A stretch of 64,000 bases of DNA, taken from NCBI RefSeq assembly GCF_022867865.1, contig NZ_JALIEC010000003.1, positions 496,001 through 560,000 on the forward strand, in the 5' to 3' direction. Every line of letters starts with the position of its first letter. Position 1 is the first letter of the stretch. Made by a program: the position numbers and the translations under genes. Positions 38,280 to 46,307 of this stretch are shown piece after piece. The DNA comes from Phaeobacter sp. J2-8. Its GTDB lineage: Bacteria; Pseudomonadota; Alphaproteobacteria; Rhodobacterales; Rhodobacteraceae. The notes below the pieces were generated by a model. It was not told where the DNA came from, searched no databases, and saw only the letters and a list, made by a program, of their open reading frames with translations.

Positions 38280-39266
38280 TCAATTGGTGCAGGGAATCGG
38301 AATCTCGACCATTTCCCCGCCCTTGCGGGTGCGAATGGTGCAGATCTGTTCACGCTCGACCTCTACCACTTCTTGCGGGACCGGGGCTGTCAGGCCAAGA
38401 AGGCTCATCTGGTCGACTTCGACCGGGCCGACCTCGCTGGTGTCGCCGGCGCCAACCAGCGCCAGGGACAGACGCCCGGTGGATTGCGCCTGGGCCAGGG
38501 CGGCCACCTGTTGCGGGCGGGCGGATACGGTCACGGTGCGGGCGATGGTGGTGGATGCCTTGTCGCCATAAGCGGATTGGTCGACGGCAATCAATTTGAC
38601 ACCGGATTCGATCAGCTTGGTCACATCATTTGATCCGCGTGCGCTTTCATCTGCAAAGGAGGACACCCGCCCGGTCCAATAGACCGCGATCCGATCGCCC
38701 GGACGCAGGAACCCGGACACGCCAGAGGCCACATCGACCTTGATCGAAAACGCCTGCATGCCATCGCCAAGCCGCGAGGTGATGCCGGCATCCTGACCCG
38801 GTTCGGTCACTTTGCTGGCGATGATGGCCTCGCCTTTTTCAATGCTGCGCAGCACATAGCGTTCTTCGCCGGTGTCGGGGAAAAGATCGGGAATGTCCTT
38901 GATCCGAAGACCGTCGCGCTTGGGGCGATATTGCGCCGTGGCCAGGGTTTTCAAATGCTCCTGGGTGTCTTCGTCCAGCTCATCCCAGGGTTTGGAATAG
39001 GGGGCGGCGCTGCCACGTTCCAGGAATGTGCCTTCGGGCACCGCTGCGCGGGGAAATTTCACTACGCGCACTTTGGATTTTTCCAGCCGATCGCCGTAGT
39101 TCAGCCGCTCTGTGGCGACAAAAACCTCGATTGTCGCAACAGATTCAGAGCTTTGCGCCTTGGCCAGTGCCACCCGATAGGAATTTACATACCCATTGGC
39201 AAGATACACCGCGAACCCGGCCAGTCCGATGCCAAGAAGCAGCACCAATCCGAAAACCATACGCAT
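38280..39266 (-). CDS. cpaB: Tad pilus assembly protein CpaB/RcpC
   Basis: 328 aa. N-terminal membrane anchor or signal (VFGLVLLLGIGLAGFAVYLA), a SAF domain around residues 45-150 (IEVFVATERLNYGDRLEKSK) and the RcpC/CpaB C-terminal region (FLRPGDRIAVYWTG). It is a periplasmic protein that supports the secretin. It is preceded by the three pilin genes and followed by a strong terminator. Confidence 0.95.
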   Translation of the reverse strand: MRMVFGLVLLLGIGLAGFAVYLANGYVNSYRVALAKAQSSESVATIEVFVATERLNYGDRLEKSKVRVVKFPRAAVPEGTFLERGSAAPYSKPWDELDEDTQEHLKTLATAQYRPKRDGLRIKDIPDLFPDTGEERYVLRSIEKGEAIIASKVTEPGQDAGITSRLGDGMQAFSIKVDVASGVSGFLRPGDRIAVYWTGRVSSFADESARGSNDVTKLIESGVKLIAVDQSAYGDKASTTIARTVTVSARPQQVAALAQAQSTGRLSLALVGAGDTSEVGPVEVDQMSLLGLTAPVPQEVVEVEREQICTIRTRKGGEMVEIPIPCTN

Positions 39267-39539
39267 TTCTTACCCTTTCACTGTCACAACCTGCCGGGTT
39301 TTATGCCTGACAAATGTGGTAAAACTAAGCCGAGACCCCGATTGGCGCGGCTGTTGTAGATGACTTTTTCGCGATCAAAACCGATCCGCGCCGACCGGTC
39401 GAATGCGGCGGCCCGACCGCCCGACGACAGAGGCCAGACGCATTGGAACCGGCCCGCTTTCAGGCCCGCATTGCAGACTGTATTTCAGGCCCGCATTCAA
39501 AGCCGATGTCACCCGGTTGCTTTTGGCGTTTCTGCCGGA

Positions 39540-39719
39540 TCAGAAATCGTTCTGACCACCGATGGCACCGCCAACCGCAGTCGACAGAGTGTTGGTGTTG
39601 GCTTCAATCGACACATAGGCAACCATGGCAAGCCCAACGATGGCTGCGGTCAGGATCACCCAGTCAACGGTGACGGCCCCGTCTTCGCGTTTGAAAAACG
39701 ATATGAGCTGCTGTTTCAT
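39540..39719 (-). CDS. Divergent Flp-family pilin
   Basis: 59 aa. Prepilin peptidase site after EDG, then AVTVDWVILTAAIVGLAMVA, the hydrophobic pilin helix. Compared with the two upstream Flp genes it shares the processing region but differs in the C-terminal half (SIEANTNTLSTAVGG). ATG at 39719 has only a weak GGTGA upstream. It may be a minor pilin or second major pilin. Confidence 0.87.
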   Translation of the reverse strand: MKQQLISFFKREDGAVTVDWVILTAAIVGLAMVAYVSIEANTNTLSTAVGGAIGGQNDF

Positions 39720-39974
39720 TGCCGATGTCACCAATTTTCATACTCTCCAAAAGGACAGGTCCCCTCTCGGGTTCAACTGTCTGAAAATACCGCTTGCCTG
39801 GTGCAAAGACGCATGTGCTGGAAAAAACCGCCGCCCTGGTCACCGGTCAAAAAAAAGCCTCCACAGTGTCATTCCCGCGCACGCCCCAAAACCGGAGCAC
39901 AGGAAAGAACAGGGAGGTGAGGCAGATACCCGAGCGCGAAATTTGGGTATCTGCCGATTGCGGATCTTTGCAAT

Positions 39975-40427
39975 GCTTAGAAGTCGTTTTCACCAACGAT
40001 TGCGCCGGCTGTGGCGTTGAACAATGTGGTGGTGTTGGTTTCGATCGCGCCATAGGCGGCGATGGCCAGGCCAACAATCGCTGCGGTCAGAACGACCCAG
40101 TCAACTGTTACGGCGCCGTCTTCGTCTTTGCGGAAGTTTTTGATAAACTTGGTCATAGTTATTCTCCTGTTAGGGTTCACTGTACATGTCTGATTGGCTG
40201 TCCTTGCCCGAGGCATGCCAGGGGCAAAGACATCGTCATTCTGTTAAGCTGTCAGGCGCAGCTTAGAAGTCGTTTTCACCAACGATTGCGCCGGCTGTGG
40301 CGTTGAACAATGTGGTGGTGTTGGTTTCAATCGCGCCATAGGCGGCGATGGCCAGACCAACAATCGCTGCGGTCAGAACGACCCAGTCAACTGTTACGGC
40401 GCCGTCTTCGTCTTTGCGGAAGTTCTG
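39975..40427. repeat. Tandem duplication of the flp gene
   Basis: Bases from 39975 to about 40140 repeat at 40261 to about 40427 with two mismatches; similarity ends near the first eight codons. This is a recent duplication or a gene-conversion product. The spacer between the genes is not repeated. Confidence 0.93.
39977..40156 (-). CDS. flp: Flp pilin, second of the near-identical pair
   Basis: 59 aa structural pilin subunit. MTKFIKNFRKDEDG leader, then the mature part starting AVTVDW; D5 and W6 replace the canonical E5-Y6 of Flp pilins. ATG at 40156 follows AGGAGAATAACT, a strong ribosome site. From residue 9 onward the protein is identical to the next pilin upstream; the two DNA copies differ at only two positions over about 150 bases. 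Confidence 0.95.
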   Translation of the reverse strand: MTKFIKNFRKDEDGAVTVDWVVLTAAIVGLAIAAYGAIETNTTTLFNATAGAIVGENDF

Positions 40428-40442
40428 AATGAATTTGATCAT
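40263..40442 (-). CDS. flp: Flp pilin, first gene of the tad cluster
   Basis: 59 aa, MIKFIQNFRKDEDG leader and the same mature pilin as the downstream copy. GGAGACAACACC precedes ATG at 40442. As the head of the cluster, its upstream region should hold the main pilus promoter. Mature Flp pilins are exported by CpaF-TadBC, cleaved by CpaA and polymerised into adhesive pili. Confidence 0.95.
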   Translation of the reverse strand: MIKFIQNFRKDEDGAVTVDWVVLTAAIVGLAIAAYGAIETNTTTLFNATAGAIVGENDF

Positions 40443-40807
40443 GGTGTTGTCTCCGTAGGTCGATTTGCGTTTTCCACTACCTTGCCGGGGTGCCACAGGC
40501 CTGCCTCTCACCTCAGGACTGTTCGACTTGGTATCGCCTTAATAAGCCTTCGGATTGGGGCGGCAGTTTGGCAGCAACCGCGCGTTTTTCGAAACTGCAA
40601 AAGTTATTGGCGAAAACCGGGCTAAGGTGCTGAAAACATGACAAAGAAATTTCGAAAAATTTGAAGATTTTCGATTTTGATCACGGCAGGCTGTGCAAAT
40701 ATGGCGCGGCTGCCGCTTTTGAATTGAACAAAACTGGCCAAGCGCGTGTTTTTTTGCCACCTTGGCAACAATAATAATCCCGAAAACGTGGATGAGCAGG
40801 TCAAAAA
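40443..40807. other. Divergent promoter region between flp and the lytic transglycosylase
   Basis: These 365 bases are AT-rich at 40610-40790, unlike the rest of the window, and must contain the flp/tad promoter (minus) and the transglycosylase promoter (plus). I could not assign a clear -35/-10 pair or a full CtrA site (TTAA-N7-TTAA). No gene is supported. Confidence 0.5.
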
Positions 40808-41632
40808 ATGAAACAGGTCGCCAAGGCACTGGCGTTGGGTCTTTGTATGGGCGCGGTTACGTCGGGTCCGCTTCTGGCCGAGACGCCAGCCCCCTTTCCC
40901 GATTTCAAAGCCAAGCGGGTCAAACCGCCAAAAGCAGGTGCCAAGAAACGCATTCTGGTACAGATCACCGCACCGGCGCCCAAGCGGGTGAAACCGCCGA
41001 CGGCCGCCACCGCCGACAAATCCGCCCCGGCCAGCAATCCCGGTTCTTATGGCTGGTTCTGGGATGTCGTTTCTCCCAAGGTCGCAGCCAAGAGTGGCGG
41101 GCGGCTGGATGAGGCCCTGGCGGCCTTGTCGACCCCGCCGTCAGGGCAGGGGGTGTCGGCACCCCGGCTGAGCGATATGCAAAGTCTCGCGACCGCCCAT
41201 GGCGTCGAGATCCTGAAATCCACCATTGGCACCCAGGTGTCCCCGGCGCTGGCGCTGGCGGTGATTTCGGTCGAAAGCGGCGGGCGGGTTGATGCGGTGT
41301 CGTCGGCCGGCGCACAGGGGTTGATGCAATTGATGCCCGCCACCGCAGAACGCTTTGGCGTGACCAACGCCGCGCTGGCGGCGGATAACATCAAGGGCGG
41401 GGTGGCGTTCCTTGACTTTCTGATCCGCAAATTCGACGGCGATCCGATTTTCGTGCTGGCGGGGTATAATGCCGGCGAAAATTCCATTGGCACCCACGCT
41501 GGCGTGCCGCCCTATGCCGAAACCCGGGATTACGTGCCCAAGGTGCTCTCGGCATGGAAAGTGGCGCAGGGGCTGTGTAAAACGCCGCCGATGCTGATTT
41601 CCGACGGCTGCGTGTTTGTCACGATGCACTAA
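40808..41632 (+). CDS. Lytic transglycosylase, SLT domain (pilus-associated)
   Basis: 274 aa periplasmic enzyme. Signal peptide to about residue 25 (LLAET), a Lys/Pro-rich region with repeated KRVKPP motifs at about residues 36 and 59, then an SLT domain: catalytic Glu in VISVESGGR, then GAQGLMQLMPATA and LAGYNAGE. It cuts peptidoglycan glycan strands and, placed at the head of the tad cluster, may open the wall for the pilus. Its stop overlaps the convergent acetyltransferase stop. Confidence 0.93.
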   Translation: MKQVAKALALGLCMGAVTSGPLLAETPAPFPDFKAKRVKPPKAGAKKRILVQITAPAPKRVKPPTAATADKSAPASNPGSYGWFWDVVSPKVAAKSGGRLDEALAALSTPPSGQGVSAPRLSDMQSLATAHGVEILKSTIGTQVSPALALAVISVESGGRVDAVSSAGAQGLMQLMPATAERFGVTNAALAADNIKGGVAFLDFLIRKFDGDPIFVLAGYNAGENSIGTHAGVPPYAETRDYVPKVLSAWKVAQGLCKTPPMLISDGCVFVTMH

Positions 41633-41919
41633 ACCTGAAAGACATCGGCCCAATCGGGATGTTTGCGCCGTTGTGCATTTACAAACGGACAGAGCGGAAT
41701 GATGCGAAAGCCCTCGGTGCGGGCATCGGCCACCAGACGTTCGGCCAGCGCCAATCCCGCCCCGGTGCCGCGCAGGGCGTCATCCACTTCGGTATGATCG
41801 GCGATCACCTGGGTCGCGCCGAGACGGGAATAGGTCAATTCGGCCCTATGCCCGTCCCGTTCAAGGCTATAGCGGCCTTTGCTGCCGCTTTCCTCACGCG
41901 TGATGGAAAAATCAGACAA
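41629..41919 (-). CDS. Small GNAT-fold N-acetyltransferase (YjdJ type)
   Basis: 96 aa if it starts at TTG 41919, which overlaps the scoB stop (TTG TCT GAT..., coupled). It resembles the short N-acetyltransf_CG family: YSLERDGHRAELTYSR, VDDALRGTGAGLALAERLV (acetyl-CoA loop) and PLCPFVNAQRRKHPDW. Function is unknown. An ATG at 41964 inside scoB is an alternative start. It is the last gene of scoA-scoB. Confidence 0.82.
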   Translation of the reverse strand: MSDFSITREESGSKGRYSLERDGHRAELTYSRLGATQVIADHTEVDDALRGTGAGLALAERLVADARTEGFRIIPLCPFVNAQRRKHPDWADVFQV

Positions 41920-42535
41920 TGGTCGCTTCTGTTGCGGCGCGCAGGTCTGCTTCTGTGACGCCATCGGCGCATTCGACGATTTTAAGCCCACCTTCGACCA
42001 CGTCCAGCACGCCGAGGTTGGTGATGATCCGGTCAACGACGCTGCGCCCGGTCAGCGGCAGGGTGCAGGCCTTCAACACTTTGGAATCGCCATGTTTGTT
42101 CTGGTGGTCCATCACCACGATCACCCGGCCGACACCGGCCACAAGATCCATCGCGCCGCCCATGCCTTTGACCAGCTTGCCGGGAATCATCCAATTCGCA
42201 AGGTCGCCGTTTTCCGCCACTTCCATCGCGCCCAGGATCGCGGCTGCGATCTTGCCGCCGCGGATCATGCCAAAGCTGGTGGCGCTGTCGAAATACGACG
42301 TCCGCGCCAGTTCGGTGATCGTCTGCTTGCCCGCATTGATCAGGTCGGGGTCTTCTTCGCCCTCGAACGGGAAGGGGCCCATGCCCAGCATGCCGTTTTC
42401 CGATTGCAGGGTGATGTCCTTGTCGCCGACGTAGTTCGCCACCAGCGTCGGAATGCCGATGCCAAGGTTTACATACATGCCGTCTTCGAGTTCCTGTGCG
42501 GCGCGCGCCGCCATCTGATTACGATCCCAAGGCAT
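41912..42535 (-). CDS. scoB: Succinyl-CoA:3-ketoacid CoA-transferase subunit B
   Basis: 207 aa. It transfers CoA from succinyl-CoA to acetoacetate together with ScoA in ketone body and polyhydroxybutyrate catabolism. The catalytic Glu lies in TLQSENGMLGMGPFP. ATG at 42535 has GGGAGGAAGCCTG upstream. A longer open frame upstream of this ATG is not conserved and is rejected. Confidence 0.96.
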   Translation of the reverse strand: MPWDRNQMAARAAQELEDGMYVNLGIGIPTLVANYVGDKDITLQSENGMLGMGPFPFEGEEDPDLINAGKQTITELARTSYFDSATSFGMIRGGKIAAAILGAMEVAENGDLANWMIPGKLVKGMGGAMDLVAGVGRVIVVMDHQNKHGDSKVLKACTLPLTGRSVVDRIITNLGVLDVVEGGLKIVECADGVTEADLRAATEATIV

Positions 42536-42593
42536 CAGGCTTCCTCCCTTTTTTGTTGGTCGACGCACGGGCATGAAAACCGGTTCCCACTTT

Positions 42594-43301
42594 TCATTGT
42601 GCGTCCTCCCTTTTCCGAACTGTCCGTTGTTCGATGCGTTTTTCGTGGTCGCCCTGAATGATCCGGTGCACGTAGATGCCCGGCAGGTGGATGTGATCGG
42701 GGTCAAGGCTGCCGCGCGGCACGATTTCCTCGACCTCAACCACACAGATCTTGCCACACATCGCGGCGGGCGGGTTGAAATTGCGCGCGGTCTTGCGGAA
42801 CACCAGATTGCCGGTGTCGTCGGCCTTCCAGGCCTTGACGATCGACAGGTCGGCAAAAATGCCTTCCTCCAGGATGTAATCCTGACCGTTCCAGTTTTTG
42901 ACTTCCTTGCCCTCGGCGATCACCGTGCCAACGCCGGTTTTGGTGTAAAACCCCGGAATGCCACAGCCGCCGGCCCGCATCCGCTCGGCCAAAGTGCCCT
43001 GAGGGTTGAATTCCAGTTCCAGCTCGCCCGAGAGATATTGCCGCATGAATTCAGCATTTTCGCCGACATAAGACGACATCATCTTCTTGATCTGACGCGT
43101 ATCGAGCAGCTTGCCCAGACCAAAACCATCCACGCCGCAATTGTTCGACGCCACGGTCAGATCCTTGACCCCGCTTTCCACCAGCGCGTCGATCAACAAC
43201 TCGGGAATACCGCAAAGCCCGAAACCACCCGCCGCAATCAACATGCCGTCATGCAACACGCCCTCCAGCGCTTCGGACGCTGAGCCATAGACTTTCTTCA
43301 T
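42594..43301 (-). CDS. scoA: Succinyl-CoA:3-ketoacid CoA-transferase subunit A
   Basis: 235 aa. CoA-binding glycine loop [13 protein letters not shown] and [19 protein letters not shown] are family signatures. It forms the alpha half of the transferase with ScoB, 58 bases downstream. It diverges from the ArsR regulator gene, with 160 bases between. Confidence 0.97.
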   Translation of the reverse strand: MKKVYGSASEALEGVLHDGMLIAAGGFGLCGIPELLIDALVESGVKDLTVASNNCGVDGFGLGKLLDTRQIKKMMSSYVGENAEFMRQYLSGELELEFNPQGTLAERMRAGGCGIPGFYTKTGVGTVIAEGKEVKNWNGQDYILEEGIFADLSIVKAWKADDTGNLVFRKTARNFNPPAAMCGKICVVEVEEIVPRGSLDPDHIHLPGIYVHRIIQGDHEKRIEQRTVRKREDAQ

Positions 43302-43461
43302 GGAAACCTCTCCTCGACGTGATGTTTAGACAGTTTTGTGGGCGAGCCGCGTCAGAGAGTCAATTGGATTGCCGCGATGCAGCGGGGGGTTAGCGTTAGC
43401 ATTTTGGACCCTCATTCACCCACTCGGTTGACTGATGGCGGTAATCTTGTTATTCAACCAT

Positions 43462-43824
43462 ATGGCTAAATTAGAATCACATCCTGATCTGAATATCATT
43501 CTGAAGGCGGCGAGCGATCCGACCCGCCGCGCCATCCTGACGCTTCTGGCCCAAGAGGGGCCGCTGAAGGTTGGGGATATTCACGCCAGATTCGACATGA
43601 GCCTCAATGCGGTCTCCAAGCATATCAAAATGCTTGAAACCGCTGGCCTGGTGCGACGGCGCACGGAATGGCGTGAGCATCTGATCGACGTTCAGATGGG
43701 CCCATTGACCGAAATCGACCGCTGGTTTCGCGATCTCCGCTCGATCTGGGACATGCGACTTGAAGCTTTGGACACATTGGTAACAAAAGGAAAATCCGAT
43801 GACGGAACTGACACTGGAAGTTGA
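43462..43824 (+). CDS. ArsR-family transcription regulator
   Basis: 120 aa winged helix-turn-helix. SDPTRRAILTLLAQEGPLKV and the recognition helix MSLNAVSKHIKMLETAGLV are typical; the metal-binding Cys motif of ArsR/SmtB is absent, so it is not a metal sensor of that kind. ATG at 43462. It overlaps the SRPBCC gene by 26 bases; such ArsR-SRPBCC pairs are common, and the partner may bind a ligand. Confidence 0.93.
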   Translation: MAKLESHPDLNIILKAASDPTRRAILTLLAQEGPLKVGDIHARFDMSLNAVSKHIKMLETAGLVRRRTEWREHLIDVQMGPLTEIDRWFRDLRSIWDMRLEALDTLVTKGKSDDGTDTGS

Positions 43825-44224
43825 ACGCATCATTGCCGCGCCGCAGGAAACCCTGTTCAAAGCCTGGCTCGACCCGGACATGCTGCGCCGGTTCATGCTG
43901 CCGGGGCAGAACATGACGGTGCCGCGGGCCTCTGCCGATCCTACGGTTGGTGGGCGTTTCGAAATTATCATGCAGGCAGGAGACCAGGAAATGCCCCACG
44001 CCGGCACCTATCGGGAAATCACCCCGCATGAGCGGATCGTTTTTACCTGGGAAAGCGCCCATTCCACCGAAACCGACAGCGAGGTGACCCTGGAATTCAT
44101 CCCGCAAGGGGACAGCACCAAGGTCCGCCTGAGCCATGTTCGATTTGCCAATGAAGAGATGCGAAACAACCACCAGGGCGGCTGGACCGCGATTCTGGCT
44201 GCTTTGGATGGCGCTGTCGGATAA
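43799..44224 (+). CDS. SRPBCC (AHSA1-like) domain protein
   Basis: 141 aa of the activator of Hsp90 ATPase homolog 1-like family within the START/SRPBCC fold. It begins LEVERIIAAPQETLFKAWLD, with GGRFEIIM and TYREITPHERIVFTWES following, and ends with the long helix NNHQGGWTAILAALD. The fold makes a hydrophobic ligand pocket; ligand unknown. Coupled to the overlapping ArsR gene. Confidence 0.93.
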   Translation: MTELTLEVERIIAAPQETLFKAWLDPDMLRRFMLPGQNMTVPRASADPTVGGRFEIIMQAGDQEMPHAGTYREITPHERIVFTWESAHSTETDSEVTLEFIPQGDSTKVRLSHVRFANEEMRNNHQGGWTAILAALDGAVG

Positions 44225-44238
44225 ACCCGGCCGTACAT

Positions 44239-44272
44239 AAAAAGCGCCCGCCCCGATGTGCGGGACGGGCGC
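44239..44272 (-). terminator. Terminator of the L,D-transpeptidase gene
   Basis: The stem pairs GCGCCCG (44244-44250) with CGGGCGC (44266-44272), with an inner CCCG/CGGG helix, followed on the minus strand by TTTTTATG. It lies between convergent genes; the T-run supports the minus direction. Confidence 0.85.
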
Positions 44273-44295
44273 AGCATTTCAAGTCAGACGCGGGT

Positions 44296-44853
44296 TCAGA
44301 CCAAACGCACCTGCGTGCCAATGGCGGTCATGGCGTATAATTCTTCGATCTTCGGGTTGTACAAGCCGATGCAGCCATCCGAAGACCGCCGCCCGATCTT
44401 GCGCGTGTCATGGGTGCCGTGGATCAGATAGGCGGGCCAATCCAGATACATGGCATGGCTGCCCAGCGGATTGTCAGGCGCACCACCGGCCACAGGTTTC
44501 CAATCCGGGAACCGCTCCATCTGGCTGGCGGTCGGGGTCCAGCTGGGGCCGACCTTCTTGCGCACGATCTTGCTGTAGCCACGGCGGGTCAACTCATCCG
44601 TCTTGGGCACAGAGGTGGGGTAAATCCGGTACTCATTCCCGGACCAGTAATGCAGCGCACGAGAGTTGGTGTCGCAGACGATGGCACCCACGCCCAGTTC
44701 GCTGAAATGATCGCGCCAGTCCTGATGCGAAAAGCCGGAGATATTGTGGCGCACGCCCGGTTTGGTCTCTGCGGCACGGACGGTCGCAGGCATCAAAAGC
44801 GCGGCACCGGAGGCGGCCAGAAGATGGCGGCGGGTCAGCGAGGAACGGGTCAT
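44296..44853 (-). CDS. L,D-transpeptidase (YkuD) with Tat signal
   Basis: 185 aa. Twin-arginine signal (SSLTRRHLLAASGAALLMP). YkuD catalytic core with YLIHGTHD and SSDGCIGLYN: the catalytic Cys is present and the usual Arg after GCI is replaced by Gly. It makes 3-3 crosslinks or attaches proteins to peptidoglycan in the periplasm. ATG at 44853. Longer upstream frames have no signal peptide and are rejected. Confidence 0.94.
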   Translation of the reverse strand: MTRSSLTRRHLLAASGAALLMPATVRAAETKPGVRHNISGFSHQDWRDHFSELGVGAIVCDTNSRALHYWSGNEYRIYPTSVPKTDELTRRGYSKIVRKKVGPSWTPTASQMERFPDWKPVAGGAPDNPLGSHAMYLDWPAYLIHGTHDTRKIGRRSSDGCIGLYNPKIEELYAMTAIGTQVRLV

Positions 44854-45016
44854 GGCATAGGCTTTCAACAGGGTCGGTTTCCGCGCCACAATCCCCCACC
44901 CGCGCCAGAGATGAAAATCACACATGCGCGAGTGGGAATGTGAGTGCAGAAAGGTCACATCAGCCTTGGTGATGTCCCGCCCAACGGCGTCGTGAATGGG
45001 GCAGTCAGTAAATGGG

Positions 45017-45376
45017 TCAGTCAGACAGGCACAATTTGTTCCCGCCCAGATCCCGCACATAGGCGGAAAATTTCGGGCCCCGCTGACCCGGCGCGCCTTC
45101 GCAGGTGCCGCCAAGTTCAAGCGCCAGAGCATGCAGTCTTTTGACCTCGTCCATATGACCGACACAGAAGCCGACCATCGTGCCATTGCCGATGGTGGCG
45201 GGTTTCGTGTCAAAGGGCAGGGCCGTTGCAAATGCGAAATCCTCGCCAAGCCAGTAGGTCATCCTGTCTGTTGGCGACATCGAATGCAGGCCTGACTGGG
45301 CAAAGAAGGCGTCGTAAAAGGCTTTTGACGCGTCCATGTCATTCGTGCCGACAACAAAATAGTTCATTTTCATCAT
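45017..45376 (-). CDS. VOC-family (glyoxalase/bleomycin resistance fold) protein
   Basis: 119 aa. Starts MMKMNYFVVGTNDMDASKAF and ends SAYVRDLGGNKLCLSD, a single vicinal oxygen chelate domain pair; possible metal ligands are in VGFCVGHMDEV and NKLCLSD. Substrate unknown. ATG at 45376 follows GGAGAGACC; ATG at 45373 is alternative. It diverges from the WYL regulator with a palindrome between, so it is probably its target. Confidence 0.88.
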   Translation of the reverse strand: MMKMNYFVVGTNDMDASKAFYDAFFAQSGLHSMSPTDRMTYWLGEDFAFATALPFDTKPATIGNGTMVGFCVGHMDEVKRLHALALELGGTCEGAPGQRGPKFSAYVRDLGGNKLCLSD

Positions 45377-45434
45377 GGTCTCTCCGGTTCGTTCGGGCGG
45401 CAATTTCCGCGCCCCAGTTGCATCCTGTGCCCGG

Positions 45435-45452
45435 TCATATTGCGAAATATGA
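45435..45452. promoter_or_regulatory. Possible operator between VOC and WYL-regulator genes
   Basis: TCATATT-GCGA-AATATGA is a perfect 7-bp inverted repeat, 23 bases before the regulator start and about 60 bases before the VOC gene start. Its position suits an operator bound by the adjacent WYL regulator; this is inference. Confidence 0.5.
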
Positions 45453-45474
45453 CATTTTATGGCATATTTGTTTG

Positions 45475-46209
45475 ATGGCACGGACAAATGCGCAAGACAG
45501 GCTGAGACGGATGGAACTGCTTGCTGTGCAGCTGAAGCAGGATGCGCATTGCACGGTCAAAGATCTTGCGCATGAACATGGTGTCAGCACGCGGACAATC
45601 GCGCGGGATCTGTCGCTCATGCGGGAGCAGGGCATGCAGATTGACGCCGATCGGGGGCGGGGCGGCGGGGTGCGGCTTGACCCGAATTGGGGTGCTGGCC
45701 GGGTGAACCTCGCCTATGGCGAGGCGGTCGACCTTCTGATCAGCATCGCCGTCGCCGAACAAATGAAGTCCCCGATGTTTCTGGCCAATCTGGGGGCAGT
45801 GCGGCGGCAATTGGTGGCATCGTTTTCGCCGCAAAAACGCAGCCAGGTGAACCGCCTGAAATCCCGCATCTTGATCGGGGTGACAGCGTCAACCTTTGTG
45901 CAGGCCAGTGCAAAAGCCCCGCCGAAACGCGTGGTCCAGACATTGCATCAGGCATTTGTCGACCAAGAGGTGTTGGAAATCACCTATCAAAGAGAGGATG
46001 GGCAAACCTCTGCGCGCCAGATCGAACCGCATTACCTGCTGCTGAAATATCCGATTTGGTATGTCGTTGCCTTTGATCACCTGCGGCACGGCCCAAGAAC
46101 CTTTCGCTGTGACCGTATCCAATCCGCCAATCGGGTGGGCCGCGCATTCCGTTTGCGTCCGAAACAGGATTTCGGACCTTCACTGATCAATAACGAACTG
46201 TCTGTTTGA
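45475..46209 (+). CDS. HTH/WYL-domain transcription regulator
   Basis: 244 aa. DeoR-type N-terminal helix-turn-helix (VKDLAHEHGVSTRTIARDLS), then a middle region and a C-terminal WYL domain (PHYLLLKYPIWYVVAFDHLR, FRCDRIQS). WYL domains sense nucleic-acid or small ligands; target unknown. ATG at 45475. It is convergent with topA, whose terminator follows. Confidence 0.92.
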   Translation: MARTNAQDRLRRMELLAVQLKQDAHCTVKDLAHEHGVSTRTIARDLSLMREQGMQIDADRGRGGGVRLDPNWGAGRVNLAYGEAVDLLISIAVAEQMKSPMFLANLGAVRRQLVASFSPQKRSQVNRLKSRILIGVTASTFVQASAKAPPKRVVQTLHQAFVDQEVLEITYQREDGQTSARQIEPHYLLLKYPIWYVVAFDHLRHGPRTFRCDRIQSANRVGRAFRLRPKQDFGPSLINNELSV

Positions 46210-46276
46210 TTGCTGACTGGCCCGTGTGGTTAACGGCCGGGCGGGCGCATCGCGTTTTAGGCAGATCAGCACATGT

Positions 46277-46301
46277 AAAAAGGGCGGCCAGAAGGCCGCC
46301 C
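46277..46301 (-). terminator. Terminator of topA
   Basis: A perfect 8-bp stem GGGCGGCC-AGAA-GGCCGCCC (46282-46301), followed on the minus strand by TTTTTAC. It lies seven bases past the topA stop codon. Confidence 0.93.
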
Positions 46302-46307
46302 GGTTCA

